Made by a program: the position numbers and the translations under genes. The notes beneath the pieces are model-generated. The model saw nothing but the letters and a program-made list of their open reading frames with translations. It was not told the origin of the DNA and ran no database searches. This document shows positions 54,754-63,456 of a stretch of DNA of 64,000 bases, one piece after another. Origin of the DNA: Lentilitoribacter sp. Alg239-R112 (GTDB lineage Bacteria; Pseudomonadota; Alphaproteobacteria; Rhizobiales; Rhizobiaceae); contig NZ_LS999833.1 of assembly GCF_900537175.1 (NCBI RefSeq), positions 1,116,001-1,180,000 of the forward strand, given 5' to 3'. Within the stretch, counting starts at the first letter, position 1. Each line of letters begins with the position of its first letter.

Positions 54754-55970
54754 CAAACCAGATATTATTGATAGAAGATGATGATGCGCTTCGCTTCTCA
54801 CTCGCGCAAGCATTTGACCTTGAGGGATTTAAGGTCATTCAATCCTCAAACTTTGATCAAGCTCGACGTACCATTAGAGCCAATTTCAATGGTGTTATCT
54901 TATCAGATATCCGCATGCCAGGAAAAGACGGTTTTGATGTGTTGCAATATTCACAAGGCGCTGATCCAGATTTACCTGTTGTATTATTAACAGGTGAGGC
55001 CGACGTTCCAATGGCGCTTCGCGCAATGCGCCAAGGCGCCTATGATTTCATCGAGAAACCGTGCAAGGTTGACTACCTCATTGAAGTCATGAAACGTGCA
55101 TTAGAACAAAGGCAACTTGTTCTACGAAATCGGAAGATAGAACGCGATTTAGCTCGAAACGATCTTGCCGCGGTTAACTTCCCAGGCAATTCAGCTGCGA
55201 CAAAAGACCTTCGAAAAGCTATACGTGCAGCTGCAAATACGAATTCGAATATCCACCTATCAGGGCCGGAAGGGATTGGACGACGTGTTGCCGCTCATAC
55301 AATTCATAAACTATCCGATCAACAGTGTCAGTTTATATCATTATCAATTTCAAATAATGAATGGCACAAGTTGGAGAATGTTGGTCAGACGGAATATCAA
55401 TTGGATGTTCTGATTAAAAACTTGGAGCGCGCCACCAGCGAAGATAGGAGTAGAATAGTTGTACTTCTGCAAAGAGATCGTAATTTTAGAATCATAACCT
55501 CTTCTATAAAGTCACTTTCGGAACATCGTGAAACCTCCACCGATCAGGAATTGTATGATCTCTTAGCTCCTATTGAAATCAGAATTCCCACATTTGCGCA
55601 ACGGCGCGAAGATATTCCGGAGATTTTTGAAACGCTTGTACGCCAAGTTGTAAGAACACGAAATGAGGATATGCCAGAAATTACCGAGGGCATCATCACA
55701 GAAGTCATGACAGGGAAATGGCAAAAGAACCTTGTTGATCTTAGAGAACTTGCAAGCAAATTTGTGTCCGAAGCAAGTAAAAGTGAGCGGAGCGAGTTTC
55801 CATCCACACTAGCTCAACGCATGGACACTTTTGAAAGGTTAAACCTAATCGAAGCCCTTAAAAGGCATAAAGGTCAGGCAGCAACAGCCGCAGAAGAGCT
55901 CGGTTTACCGCGCAAAACATTTTATGACCGCCTTAAACGTTACAGCTTACTGCCCAAAGACTACACTTAG
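54750..55970 (+). CDS. dctD: DctD-like response regulator with degenerate AAA+ domain
   Basis: A 406-residue NtrC-type regulator. The receiver domain is intact (acidic pocket EDDD at 9-12, phosphorylation site D53 in LSDIRMPG, K103 in IEKP). The central AAA+ domain is degenerate: Walker A reads GPEGIGRR (canonical GESGTGKE, lysine lost), the Walker B acidic pair is missing (RIVVLLQRDR), and there is no GAFTGA loop, leaving it about 40 residues shorter than usual. The Fis-type HTH (GQAATAAEELGLPRKTFYDRLKRY) is intact. It should bind DNA but is unlikely to activate sigma-54 RNA polymerase. It may work with the housekeeping sigma factor, as R. capsulatus NtrC does. Confidence 0.9.
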   Translation: MTNQILLIEDDDALRFSLAQAFDLEGFKVIQSSNFDQARRTIRANFNGVILSDIRMPGKDGFDVLQYSQGADPDLPVVLLTGEADVPMALRAMRQGAYDFIEKPCKVDYLIEVMKRALEQRQLVLRNRKIERDLARNDLAAVNFPGNSAATKDLRKAIRAAANTNSNIHLSGPEGIGRRVAAHTIHKLSDQQCQFISLSISNNEWHKLENVGQTEYQLDVLIKNLERATSEDRSRIVVLLQRDRNFRIITSSIKSLSEHRETSTDQELYDLLAPIEIRIPTFAQRREDIPEIFETLVRQVVRTRNEDMPEITEGIITEVMTGKWQKNLVDLRELASKFVSEASKSERSEFPSTLAQRMDTFERLNLIEALKRHKGQAATAAEELGLPRKTFYDRLKRYSLLPKDYT

Positions 55971-56094
55971 GTCTGCTAATCGATTGTTGGACTTACCGTT
56001 TGGAGAGATTTTCTGTTAGATTGAGGTAACAGGAGGTCTTTATGAGGCACTGTAAAGTTAACTTACCGTCCCTTTAATTTTACGATTAGATGGC

Positions 56095-56205
56095 ATGATC
56101 CAATCTTCTAACTACTCGCTCTATCACCATCACCGGTTTCCAACCGATGTCATCGCTCATGCGGTTTTGCTATATTTCCGGTCTCCGTTAAACCTGCGGG
56201 TGATG
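56095..56205 (+). pseudogene. IS6-family transposase N-terminal fragment (plus strand)
   Basis: The reading HHHRFPTDVIAHAVLLYFRS-PLNLRVM matches the N-terminus of IS6-type transposases (H-FP-DII-AVWLYFRF-LSLRDV). The frame then continues into unrelated sequence. A GGCACTGT stretch at 56045, about 50 bases upstream, resembles the end of IS6 elements. It is opposite in orientation to the remnant at 56320-56950. Confidence 0.5.
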
Positions 56206-56319
56206 TCACGTTATTTTCGACTACTTGCAGTGACGGAGCCTTATGCCAAGTTCAGAAGTCAGCGGTCACTGTTTTCCACTGAACCATTGCGGTCAACTGA
56301 TGATTATGGATGTGTACGC

Positions 56320-56950
56320 GTTATGCTTTGAGCGAGGTGGGACGAAGAGATTTCTCAGAGCGGAGAAAATAGTTATAAACCGTTGCAAGGAATCGACGGA
56401 ACGGAAACCTTGCAACATCCTTTCTCGCTTTCGCAATGGGACCTGAGAATTCTCTGCCGATTATTGAGACCTTTGTGGGAGCGATGTTTATATGAGGCAT
56501 GAGCTGACGGCTAGCAGTACCTAAGATTCAAGCTTATCTGTTATCATGCGTTTGGGTGTCATACCTTGTTTCCTCAGTAATCGTCGCAACAAACGCTTTG
56601 CTGCTTTGGTATTACGCAGCGATTGTACGATCTCATTGAGGACGGTCCATCTTGATCAACTGCTCACCAGAGCCAATGTTTCTTGCCACGAATGCTGATG
56701 GCAACCTCATCCAAATACCAAATATCATTTGGACTGGGTTGCTTGCGATTTAGCTGGCAGACATAGTTTGGACCAAACTTAATCCCCCAGCGGCGGATAG
56801 TTTCGTAGGAGACGACAATCCCATGCTCCAGCAGCATTTCCTTAACCAAACGCAAACTAAGTGGAAACCAAAAGTATAGCCAAACGACTCGTGCAATGAT
56901 GTCCGGCGGAGAACACTGATGTTTAGCTAACTGTTGATTGGTTCATACCT
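56320..56950 (-). pseudogene. IS6-family transposase, broken by stop and frameshifts
   Basis: On the minus strand from about 56925: KHQCSPPDIIARVVWLYFWF, then MRLVKEMLLEHGIVVSYETI, then DIWYLDEVAISIRGKKHWLW with a TGA where arginine (WLWRAVDQ) is expected. After a frameshift it continues with VLNEIVQSLRNTKAAKRLLR and KRMITDKLES, and in another frame NNRAENSQVPLRKRERMLQG and FRSVDSLQRF. This is the order of an IS6/IS240 DDE transposase, including the catalytic D-E-V and D-K-L regions, but several breaks make it inactive. Confidence 0.75.
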
Positions 56951-57012
56951 AAGCTTCTAAAACAAATCTCGTTGCCATTAAATTAATGTGACATCACCCA
57001 AAAAACCTTGGA

Positions 57013-57834
57013 CTAACTAAGTCCTCGCCCAATGAAACTGGGGTTTAAAATCTCTTTCTTCCCATATTGTAATGGAGTACCACAGGTCTGGAACAGCATT
57101 CCACCTGCCCCCCTGAGAACAGCATCTGCGGCGGCGGTGTCCCATTCACACGTTGGCGCCAATCGCGGATATAAATCCGCACGCCCATCTGCTATCATGC
57201 AAATTTTTATAGAACTTCCTACCTGAACAAGCTCTGCATTCGCATATTTTTCGATAAAGTCTTTTGTTTCATCATTCAAATGACTCGCACTCGCTACGAT
57301 GCGTACTTTCGAGCCAGTTTTACATACCGAAATTTCTTCCCTGATCTTGCCATCATTTTTCCAAGCTCCAATGAGAGCTCCACCCCAATAAATTAATCCG
57401 CTTGCAGGAGCATAAACAACACCAAAAACTGGAGACCCATTATGGATGAGAGCAATATTAACAGTGAAACCTCCATTGCGCTTGATAAACTCTTTTGTGC
57501 CATCTAGTGGGTCAATCAACCAGTACATATCACTCGGGTTTATCTTCTCTAATTGAGAGATATTTTCTTCCGATATTATTGCAATAGAAGGTGTTAATTT
57601 TGCTATTCCATTCTCAATAATTAGATTAGCAGCAATATCCGCTTTTGTAAGCGGGCTATCATCATCTTTTATTTCAACACCAAAATCATGGCTATTATAA
57701 ATTTCCATAATTTTTTCACCTGCATCTTTGGCGATCGCAATGAGTGACTTATGGAAAACGGGATCTTTTAAAACATCATCGTCTATTTTATGATAAGGCA
57801 TAGTGGGTTTCCCTTCAGGCAATTTAGAGATCAA
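57013..57834 (-). CDS. cysQ: 3'(2'),5'-bisphosphate nucleotidase (CysQ-like, inositol monophosphatase family)
   Basis: A 273-residue protein (or 262 from the second Met, MPYHKIDDDVL, at 57801). Li+-sensitive phosphatase motifs are visible: ISEEN (metal-binding Glu), YWLIDPLDGTKEFIKRNGGF (DPLDGT), and EWDTAAADAVLRGAGG (WDxAA). These fit CysQ, which removes the 3'-phosphate from PAP(S) formed in sulfate assimilation. A role in inositol phosphate or lipopolysaccharide sugar metabolism cannot be excluded. It stands alone beside the IS remnants. Confidence 0.88.
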   Translation of the reverse strand: MISKLPEGKPTMPYHKIDDDVLKDPVFHKSLIAIAKDAGEKIMEIYNSHDFGVEIKDDDSPLTKADIAANLIIENGIAKLTPSIAIISEENISQLEKINPSDMYWLIDPLDGTKEFIKRNGGFTVNIALIHNGSPVFGVVYAPASGLIYWGGALIGAWKNDGKIREEISVCKTGSKVRIVASASHLNDETKDFIEKYANAELVQVGSSIKICMIADGRADLYPRLAPTCEWDTAAADAVLRGAGGMLFQTCGTPLQYGKKEILNPSFIGRGLS

Positions 57835-58181
57835 AACATATATGCAAGGTTTCAGATCGGTGGGGGTCTCTACAACGGTTTGTCTCTATTTTCTCTGCAC
57901 TAAGAAATTTCTTTGTTCCACCTAGCTGAAAACATAACACTAAACAAATCCAAATTTACCGCCTCGCAGCAATAGCGGAATGAAATACTGTCACCGCAAA
58001 TGCTTAATATCAGAACTTTGGAGAAAACTTGAGGAGGAGTGCTATGACTTCATTCCTACTATGTTCATAAGTTTTCTACTTGATAGAAGTAACACGTAAT
58101 AAGTTGTAAGTTCAAACAATCGAATATTAAGTATTTCTTTGTATACTGAAGTACAATACTTAATTCTCGGAGCCCCCGCAC
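57835..58181. other. intergenic region between cysQ and the GGDEF-EAL gene
   Basis: About 350 AT-rich bases with divergent flanking genes; presumably it holds both promoters. A ribosome-site-like GAGGAGGAGTGCTATG at 58029-58046 is followed by only seven codons. No RNA gene or clear dyad is recognised. Confidence 0.4.
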
Positions 58182-60134
58182 GTGATTAAAATGGTGATTA
58201 CAAAGCTAATGCCCATAAATGCGGCGCCAAGAGATCACCCTGAGTTATTGAAAGCGCAACTCCTTGTTGGCGCAAAACAATTTCCATTAATGTATCTTGT
58301 ATTAACAGTTAACTTGTGGACGTTAGCAAGTTGTTTTATAGGCGTTGCGCCACATTGGTTGTCACTCATCGTGCCAATACTTTTCACGATTGCTTTTGGT
58401 TACCGTGCGTTAACCTGGCATAAGATGGAAGACGCCTCAACCAACCCCGATTTTGCTTTTCTGGCATTGAAATCTGTTCGGCGACGTGCCTTAATTTTTT
58501 CTGGATTCCTAGTTATTTGGATGCTGATGCTCTTTCCCCACGGCAATGGAGATATGCATGTACGTATCGGTTTTTTTGCCGCGATGAATTGTATTGGCCT
58601 TGTCATATTCTTTCAACGCCTCCATTCATCGGCTTATGCGATTATGGGTATAACAATCACCCCCATAATTATGTTTGCTATCTATACCCAAAACTCAAAC
58701 CTTACATCAATAATGGTCAATATTGGTCTGGTTAGTTTACTGTTGTTGATAGTTGTGCGCATGCAAACACAAGACTTTATAGACATGGTGAATGCTCGCA
58801 TAAAGCTTGAGAGGATTGGCGCTGAAAATCTGCAAATAGCCAATCAAGATAGCCTGACTGGGCTTACCAATAGACGACAATTTTTTTCTCATCTGGAAGT
58901 TGCGTTTGAAATTGCGAAAAAGAAGAACAAACGAATTGCCATCGGGATCATCGATCTTGATGGTTTTAAGCCAGTCAACGATCTATATGGTCACGCAATG
59001 GGTGACAGCCTTCTCATTGAGGTAGGTCAACGGTTATCAGCGCTGACCGATGAACATACATCGGTTTCTCGTCTGGGTGGCGACGAATTTGCTATAACTT
59101 TTACTAATTGCCCCGATGATGCTGAGCTACTTGATCGCGGAAACAAATTTTGTGACACGCTTCGAGAACCGTTCACAATAGCCGACGCATGCCTCGAGAT
59201 TTCCGGATCAATCGGATTTGCGACTTTCCCAGAACTTGCGGAAGATGCAGAAGAACTTTATGAGCGCGCAGATTATGCTCTTTACCACAGCAAACACAAT
59301 AATCGCGGTGAGGCATTTTTGTTTTCACACAAGCACATTCAGGAAATTGATGCTCAGAACAAGTTAGAGCAAACGCTCTCGAGAGCCAACCTGAAAGACG
59401 AGATGTCGGTTGTATTTCAACCAATCATCGACTGCAAAATTCAACAGACCGTAGCTTTTGAAGCACTCGCGCGGTGGAACAGTCCCAAAATGGGTTCTGT
59501 GTCCCCCTGTCACTTTATCCCTGCTGCAGAACGCTTGGGGTTAATTGGTAACTTGACCAAAATCCTTCTTGAAAAAGCGTTGAGCGTCGCTGTGAAATGG
59601 CCGAATTACATCCGCCTTTCATTCAACCTTTCTGCGCACGACATTTGCTCCGCCGAAGGTATATCAAGGATCCTTGGCATCATCCACGCAAGCGGCATCG
59701 ATGCAAACCGATTAGACTTTGAAATTACAGAAACTGCAATGATGCATGACCGCGATCAAGCTATCACATCTATAGAGATGCTTAAAATGCTTGGTTGTGG
59801 AATTGCTTTGGATGATTTTGGAACAGGCTATTCCAGCCTAACACAGCTACATGCAATGCCACTTACGAAAATTAAAATTGACCGCAGTTTTGTGATTGAT
59901 CTTAATGAATATAGTGCCAGCTTTAAAATCGTAAAATCGCTGATCGCGCTCAGTTCGGACATGGACATCGGGTGTATTCTTGAAGGCGTAGAAACCGCTG
60001 AAGAATTGACAGCAATCGAATCCCTTGGTGGTCAATTTATACAAGGTTATTTCTATTCAAAACCATTATTGGAAAGCGAACTTGCAGAATTCATAGAGGA
60101 AACAAGTTCACTACGTCACGCAGACACACATTAG
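58182..60134 (+). CDS. membrane GGDEF-EAL protein (cyclic di-GMP turnover)
   Basis: A 650-residue protein with about six membrane helices in residues 35-195, then a GGDEF domain (about 215-385) and an EAL domain (about 395-640). The cyclase active site is complete (RLGGDEFAI, GGDEF at 299-303), but no RxxD inhibitory site is seen just upstream. The phosphodiesterase motifs are also present (AFEALARW, LSAHDICS, FEITET, LDDFGTGYSSL, KIDRSF). Both synthesis and breakdown of c-di-GMP are therefore possible. It may be an environmental sensor through its membrane domain. The gene is monocistronic. Confidence 0.93.
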   Translation: MIKMVITKLMPINAAPRDHPELLKAQLLVGAKQFPLMYLVLTVNLWTLASCFIGVAPHWLSLIVPILFTIAFGYRALTWHKMEDASTNPDFAFLALKSVRRRALIFSGFLVIWMLMLFPHGNGDMHVRIGFFAAMNCIGLVIFFQRLHSSAYAIMGITITPIIMFAIYTQNSNLTSIMVNIGLVSLLLLIVVRMQTQDFIDMVNARIKLERIGAENLQIANQDSLTGLTNRRQFFSHLEVAFEIAKKKNKRIAIGIIDLDGFKPVNDLYGHAMGDSLLIEVGQRLSALTDEHTSVSRLGGDEFAITFTNCPDDAELLDRGNKFCDTLREPFTIADACLEISGSIGFATFPELAEDAEELYERADYALYHSKHNNRGEAFLFSHKHIQEIDAQNKLEQTLSRANLKDEMSVVFQPIIDCKIQQTVAFEALARWNSPKMGSVSPCHFIPAAERLGLIGNLTKILLEKALSVAVKWPNYIRLSFNLSAHDICSAEGISRILGIIHASGIDANRLDFEITETAMMHDRDQAITSIEMLKMLGCGIALDDFGTGYSSLTQLHAMPLTKIKIDRSFVIDLNEYSASFKIVKSLIALSSDMDIGCILEGVETAEELTAIESLGGQFIQGYFYSKPLLESELAEFIEETSSLRHADTH

Positions 60135-60209
60135 TTCCATTTCCCAAATTTTATCTTGAGCATATAAAAAAATCCACATACTCTGACCTTAACAAAATTT
60201 AGGAGGGTA

Positions 60210-61151
60210 ATGATGCAACCTACAGCGCAAGAGATCAGTCATCCAGTTAGCGACAAGGTAACAACGCAACTTAAAGACATCAAAAAACAGTTACCGTTGC
60301 GTGTTCTAAGCGAGGAGGATTGGCAACATTGGATTACAAAAGGTTATGTAATTGTTCGAAAAGCCGTGCCGCAGGAAAATGTTGAACGGCTTGTTGATCT
60401 TCTATGGGAGTTTGATGAGAAAGAGCCCAGTGATCCTTCAACATGGTATGCGCCTGAACGCCGCCCGCACGTTCGCAAGGAGTTAAACAATGCGGGTATG
60501 GTGGAGATTTATAATCACCAATATCTGTGGGATAATCGCATGTCGCAACGCGTCTACGATGCCTTTGTTGATATCTGGGACAGAACAGATCTATGGACAA
60601 CCATAGATCGAGCAAATCTCAATCCGCCCAAGCAAGACAAATCGGGTAATTCTGAAGGTTTTATTCATTGGGATGTGGATACCAACCAACGCCCTCTCCC
60701 CATCGGCGTGCAAGGCGTTCTTAGCCTTAAAGTTCAAAATGATGAAACAGGTGGTTTTCAATGTGTCCCCTATTTGTTTGAACATTTTGATGAATGGGTA
60801 AAAACGCAAAGCGAGGATCGAAATCCTCTTATGCCGGATATGACAGGCTTGGAACGCGAAAATATTAGCCTCAATCCCGGTGATTTGATGATATTCAACT
60901 CGCTTCTAGCTCATGGCGTGCGGCCCAACTTTTCAGATGATCAAGTCCGGATGGCGCAGTATATTTCCATGCATCCAGCAGATTTTGAAAATGAAGAAGA
61001 ACGGAACGAGCGGGTTCGCTTGTGGCGAGAAATGGAGCCACCCAATCGCCCGGACTTTCCTGGCGATCCGAGAGATTGGGAGAAGAAAAATGCTAAAACA
61101 GCTGAGCTTAACGAACTTGGCAAAAAACTGTTAGGTCTAGAAAGCTGGTAG
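60210..61151 (+). CDS. phytanoyl-CoA dioxygenase (PhyH) family protein
   Basis: A 313-residue Fe(II)/2-oxoglutarate-dependent oxygenase-like protein with a good ribosome site (GGAGGG); the start is the first or second of two ATGs. The metal triad is visible as H153-x-D155 (FIHWDVDTN) and the distal H235 (LLAHGVRPN), with arginine 238 close by for 2-oxoglutarate. An N-terminal GYVIVRKAVPQENVERLVD segment is typical of the family. The substrate is unknown; such enzymes hydroxylate small molecules, lipids or osmolytes. Confidence 0.85.
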   Translation: MMQPTAQEISHPVSDKVTTQLKDIKKQLPLRVLSEEDWQHWITKGYVIVRKAVPQENVERLVDLLWEFDEKEPSDPSTWYAPERRPHVRKELNNAGMVEIYNHQYLWDNRMSQRVYDAFVDIWDRTDLWTTIDRANLNPPKQDKSGNSEGFIHWDVDTNQRPLPIGVQGVLSLKVQNDETGGFQCVPYLFEHFDEWVKTQSEDRNPLMPDMTGLERENISLNPGDLMIFNSLLAHGVRPNFSDDQVRMAQYISMHPADFENEEERNERVRLWREMEPPNRPDFPGDPRDWEKKNAKTAELNELGKKLLGLESW

Positions 61152-61162
61152 GTATGCCCCAG

Positions 61163-62542
61163 CTATACTGTCTGTTCTAATAGACCTAATCTTTGACCAG
61201 TAGATTTCCATCGCCTGAATAAAACGGTTACTGTCAAGGTTAGAACAAGAAGTTCCGCGACGATACCGGCTGCCCATATACCAACTTCCCCGATGATAAA
61301 CGGCAACATAAACGTTAAAGGCAAACCAAATAAATATGTTCTGGAAAGACCGAGAATAGCAGCACGAGACGCATCTCCAATTGCCTGAAAATAAGTGCCG
61401 ATCATCATAAGCGGACCGAAGATAAACATAAGCACCACCATATAGGGCAGAATACGCCCTACTTCGCCAATGATCGCAGCATCTGACACGAATATTGATC
61501 CAATATCATGTCGACTTGAGATAAACGTGAATTCAATCACAACACAATAGATGAACGCCATTATTATCGCGAGCTTAAGAGTTTGATTGGACCTCACCAG
61601 GCTTTGTGCCCCGAAATTATTTCCCACAATCGTTTGAAAGGCCATGCTCAAACCCAGCAGCGGCAAAAATGCAAACGTCATAAGCCGTGTTGTAATACCA
61701 TACGCACCTGCTGTTGCTTCGTAAGCATTACCCGCCCACAGTTGGAGGCAATATAATGTCAAACCAGCCGCTAATGATATGCCAAGATAACCAAGGCTTG
61801 TCGGCGCACCAAGCGCTAAAAACTCACCCCAATAGGAAAAGCCGGATTTGAGCGCAAAAAATGGTCTGCGATGACCTGAAACTAAGCGGTAGATGATGAT
61901 TGCAGACATGGAACATATCTGTGCCAACACTGTTCCATAGGCCGACCCTGCCACGCCCCATCCAAATTCAGCAATGAATAAATAGTCAAATGCGATATTT
62001 AAAAGCGTCGACATCAGCGTGACCGCAGCCATTGCCTTCAACAATCCTTCGCTGCGCAATGCGTCGATGCTAATTGATAGAACGAAAACCAAAGGCGAAC
62101 AAAAAATTAGAATGGAAATATAGGTATATCCCATATCTGCGAGCAGTTCGGACCCATTTGCCACCATCAAAGCGAGCTGATTGCCGCCGAGCAGAAACAC
62201 ACCTATGAATATAGCGCAGACGGCGAGTGACAGGTGAATAGCCTGTGCAAAAATCCTATTGATCTCGCCTTTGTTATTTGCACCAAGCGCACGGGCCAAA
62301 ACGCTGGAGAAGCCGTTTGATACCAGTGTCGATAGGGCAATAAGCAGCATGTAAAGCGGGAACATCAACGTCACCGCTGTTAGCGCATCGGCCCCCACAT
62401 ATTCGCCTAAAAAGTAAGCATCAACAATTGTGAAAAGGCCATTCATGCCCATAACGACAATGATAGGCGTTGCTGTTTTTGCGAATAATAATGGGATTGA
62501 CCCGCTTAAAAATATATTCTCATCGGAATTTTTGTCTTTCAT
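61163..62542 (-). CDS. MATE-family efflux transporter
   Basis: The start at 62542 (MKDKNSDENIFLSG) has GGAAGAG upstream; the 459-residue protein has 12 predicted membrane helices in two related halves. Typical MatE segments: IPLLFAKTATPIIVVMGMNG, YFLGEYVGADALTAVTLMFP, GFSSVLARALGANNKGEINR and QTIVGNNFGAQSLVRSNQT. It exports cationic or amphipathic compounds in exchange for Na+ or H+. It converges with the PhyH gene, 11 bases apart. Confidence 0.93.
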   Translation of the reverse strand: MKDKNSDENIFLSGSIPLLFAKTATPIIVVMGMNGLFTIVDAYFLGEYVGADALTAVTLMFPLYMLLIALSTLVSNGFSSVLARALGANNKGEINRIFAQAIHLSLAVCAIFIGVFLLGGNQLALMVANGSELLADMGYTYISILIFCSPLVFVLSISIDALRSEGLLKAMAAVTLMSTLLNIAFDYLFIAEFGWGVAGSAYGTVLAQICSMSAIIIYRLVSGHRRPFFALKSGFSYWGEFLALGAPTSLGYLGISLAAGLTLYCLQLWAGNAYEATAGAYGITTRLMTFAFLPLLGLSMAFQTIVGNNFGAQSLVRSNQTLKLAIIMAFIYCVVIEFTFISSRHDIGSIFVSDAAIIGEVGRILPYMVVLMFIFGPLMMIGTYFQAIGDASRAAILGLSRTYLFGLPLTFMLPFIIGEVGIWAAGIVAELLVLTLTVTVLFRRWKSTGQRLGLLEQTV

Positions 62543-62745
62543 TTTTATACTCTTCCAGAGGCCGTTTGGCACTATTTATACCGGGAGAAATGGAGCTCGC
62601 ATTACCATTGACCCTGCATAAAACTGAAAACAGCTCATGAGTGAAACAAAACTTTTACCAAATTAACGAGCGGCGGGCAGCTTCAGCCAAATAATCTGAT
62701 AGGCTCATGCACCATCCATGTCAATTTGATATTTTGATAAAAAAA

Positions 62746-62788
62746 TTTATCCGGATAAAATTGACAAACTTATTTTACCCGGATAAAA
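62746..62788. promoter_or_regulatory. two tandem dyads upstream of the DUF2239 gene
   Basis: TTTATCCGGATAAA (62746-62759) is a perfect palindrome. TTTTACCCGGATAAAA (62773-62788) is the same site with one mismatched pair. Their centres are 28 bp apart, close to three helical turns, and the second ends 8 bases before the ATG at 62797. This is a strong operator candidate; the regulator is unknown and may be the DUF2239 protein itself. Confidence 0.65.
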
Positions 62789-62796
62789 ACATTCAC

Positions 62797-63411
62797 ATGA
62801 CTAAGACAGAAAAACCATCACAGAGTTACACATTGTTCCGCAATAATACTCTTGTGGCCAATGGTGATATGGCGGATATAAAAGCAAGCATTTTGGCAGT
62901 GAATGAACGGTTCCCTGAGGGAACCTATCTATGCTTTAATGACTTAACCGGAGAATATGTGGACGTAGACTTTCACACAGAAAAGTCCACAAAACCGCTC
63001 AAGAAACAGACAGAATTAAAACGGGGAAGACCTTCATTTCTCAAAGCACCTCGAGCAAAGACCAAAAAGGCAGGCAGGCCCTCGCTGGGGGTGGTCGCGC
63101 GCGAGGTCACGTTGTTGCCCAGACATTGGAAATGGCTCAACAGTCAATCATCCAGCGCATCATCTGCCCTGCGCGAGCTTATTGACGAGACAATCCGGAC
63201 AGGCAGAAACCCTTTGGAAGCTCGAAACGCCATGGCGCGGGCTGACAAATTTATGTCCACCGCACTGGGTGATCAGCCCGGTTATGAAGAAGCATCCAGA
63301 GCACTATATCGTGCAGATAAAGAGACTTTTTATAAGCTCATTGAAGCATGGCCGAATGATCTGAAAAACTATGTAAAGCAATTATCAAATCCGGCATTTG
63401 ATGCTGGTTAA
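62797..63411 (+). CDS. DUF2239 family protein
   Basis: The start at 62797 (MTKTEKPSQSYTLF) gives 204 residues; the longer ORF from 62707 would translate through both dyads. Characteristic blocks: TLFRNNTLVANGDMADIKAS, FPEGTYLCFNDLTGEYVDVD, GRPSLGVVAREVTLLPRHWK, SALRELIDETIR and GDQPGYEEASRALY. Between the N- and C-terminal parts there are two basic GRP motifs (LKRGRPSF, KKAGRPSL) like AT-hooks, suggesting DNA binding. Function of the family is unknown. The nearby dyads make autoregulation plausible. Confidence 0.85.
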   Translation: MTKTEKPSQSYTLFRNNTLVANGDMADIKASILAVNERFPEGTYLCFNDLTGEYVDVDFHTEKSTKPLKKQTELKRGRPSFLKAPRAKTKKAGRPSLGVVAREVTLLPRHWKWLNSQSSSASSALRELIDETIRTGRNPLEARNAMARADKFMSTALGDQPGYEEASRALYRADKETFYKLIEAWPNDLKNYVKQLSNPAFDAG

Positions 63412-63456
63412 ACGGACGAACACACTTCATTATCTGATATCTGAAAGCAGGTCACA

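Noticed and set aside
56041..57000. A complete composite IS6 transposon between GGCACTGT (56045) and GGGTGATGTCAC-like ends (56199, 56989)
   Set aside because: The two transposase fragments are inverted and broken, and the putative ends do not form matching terminal repeats. Only remnants are claimed.
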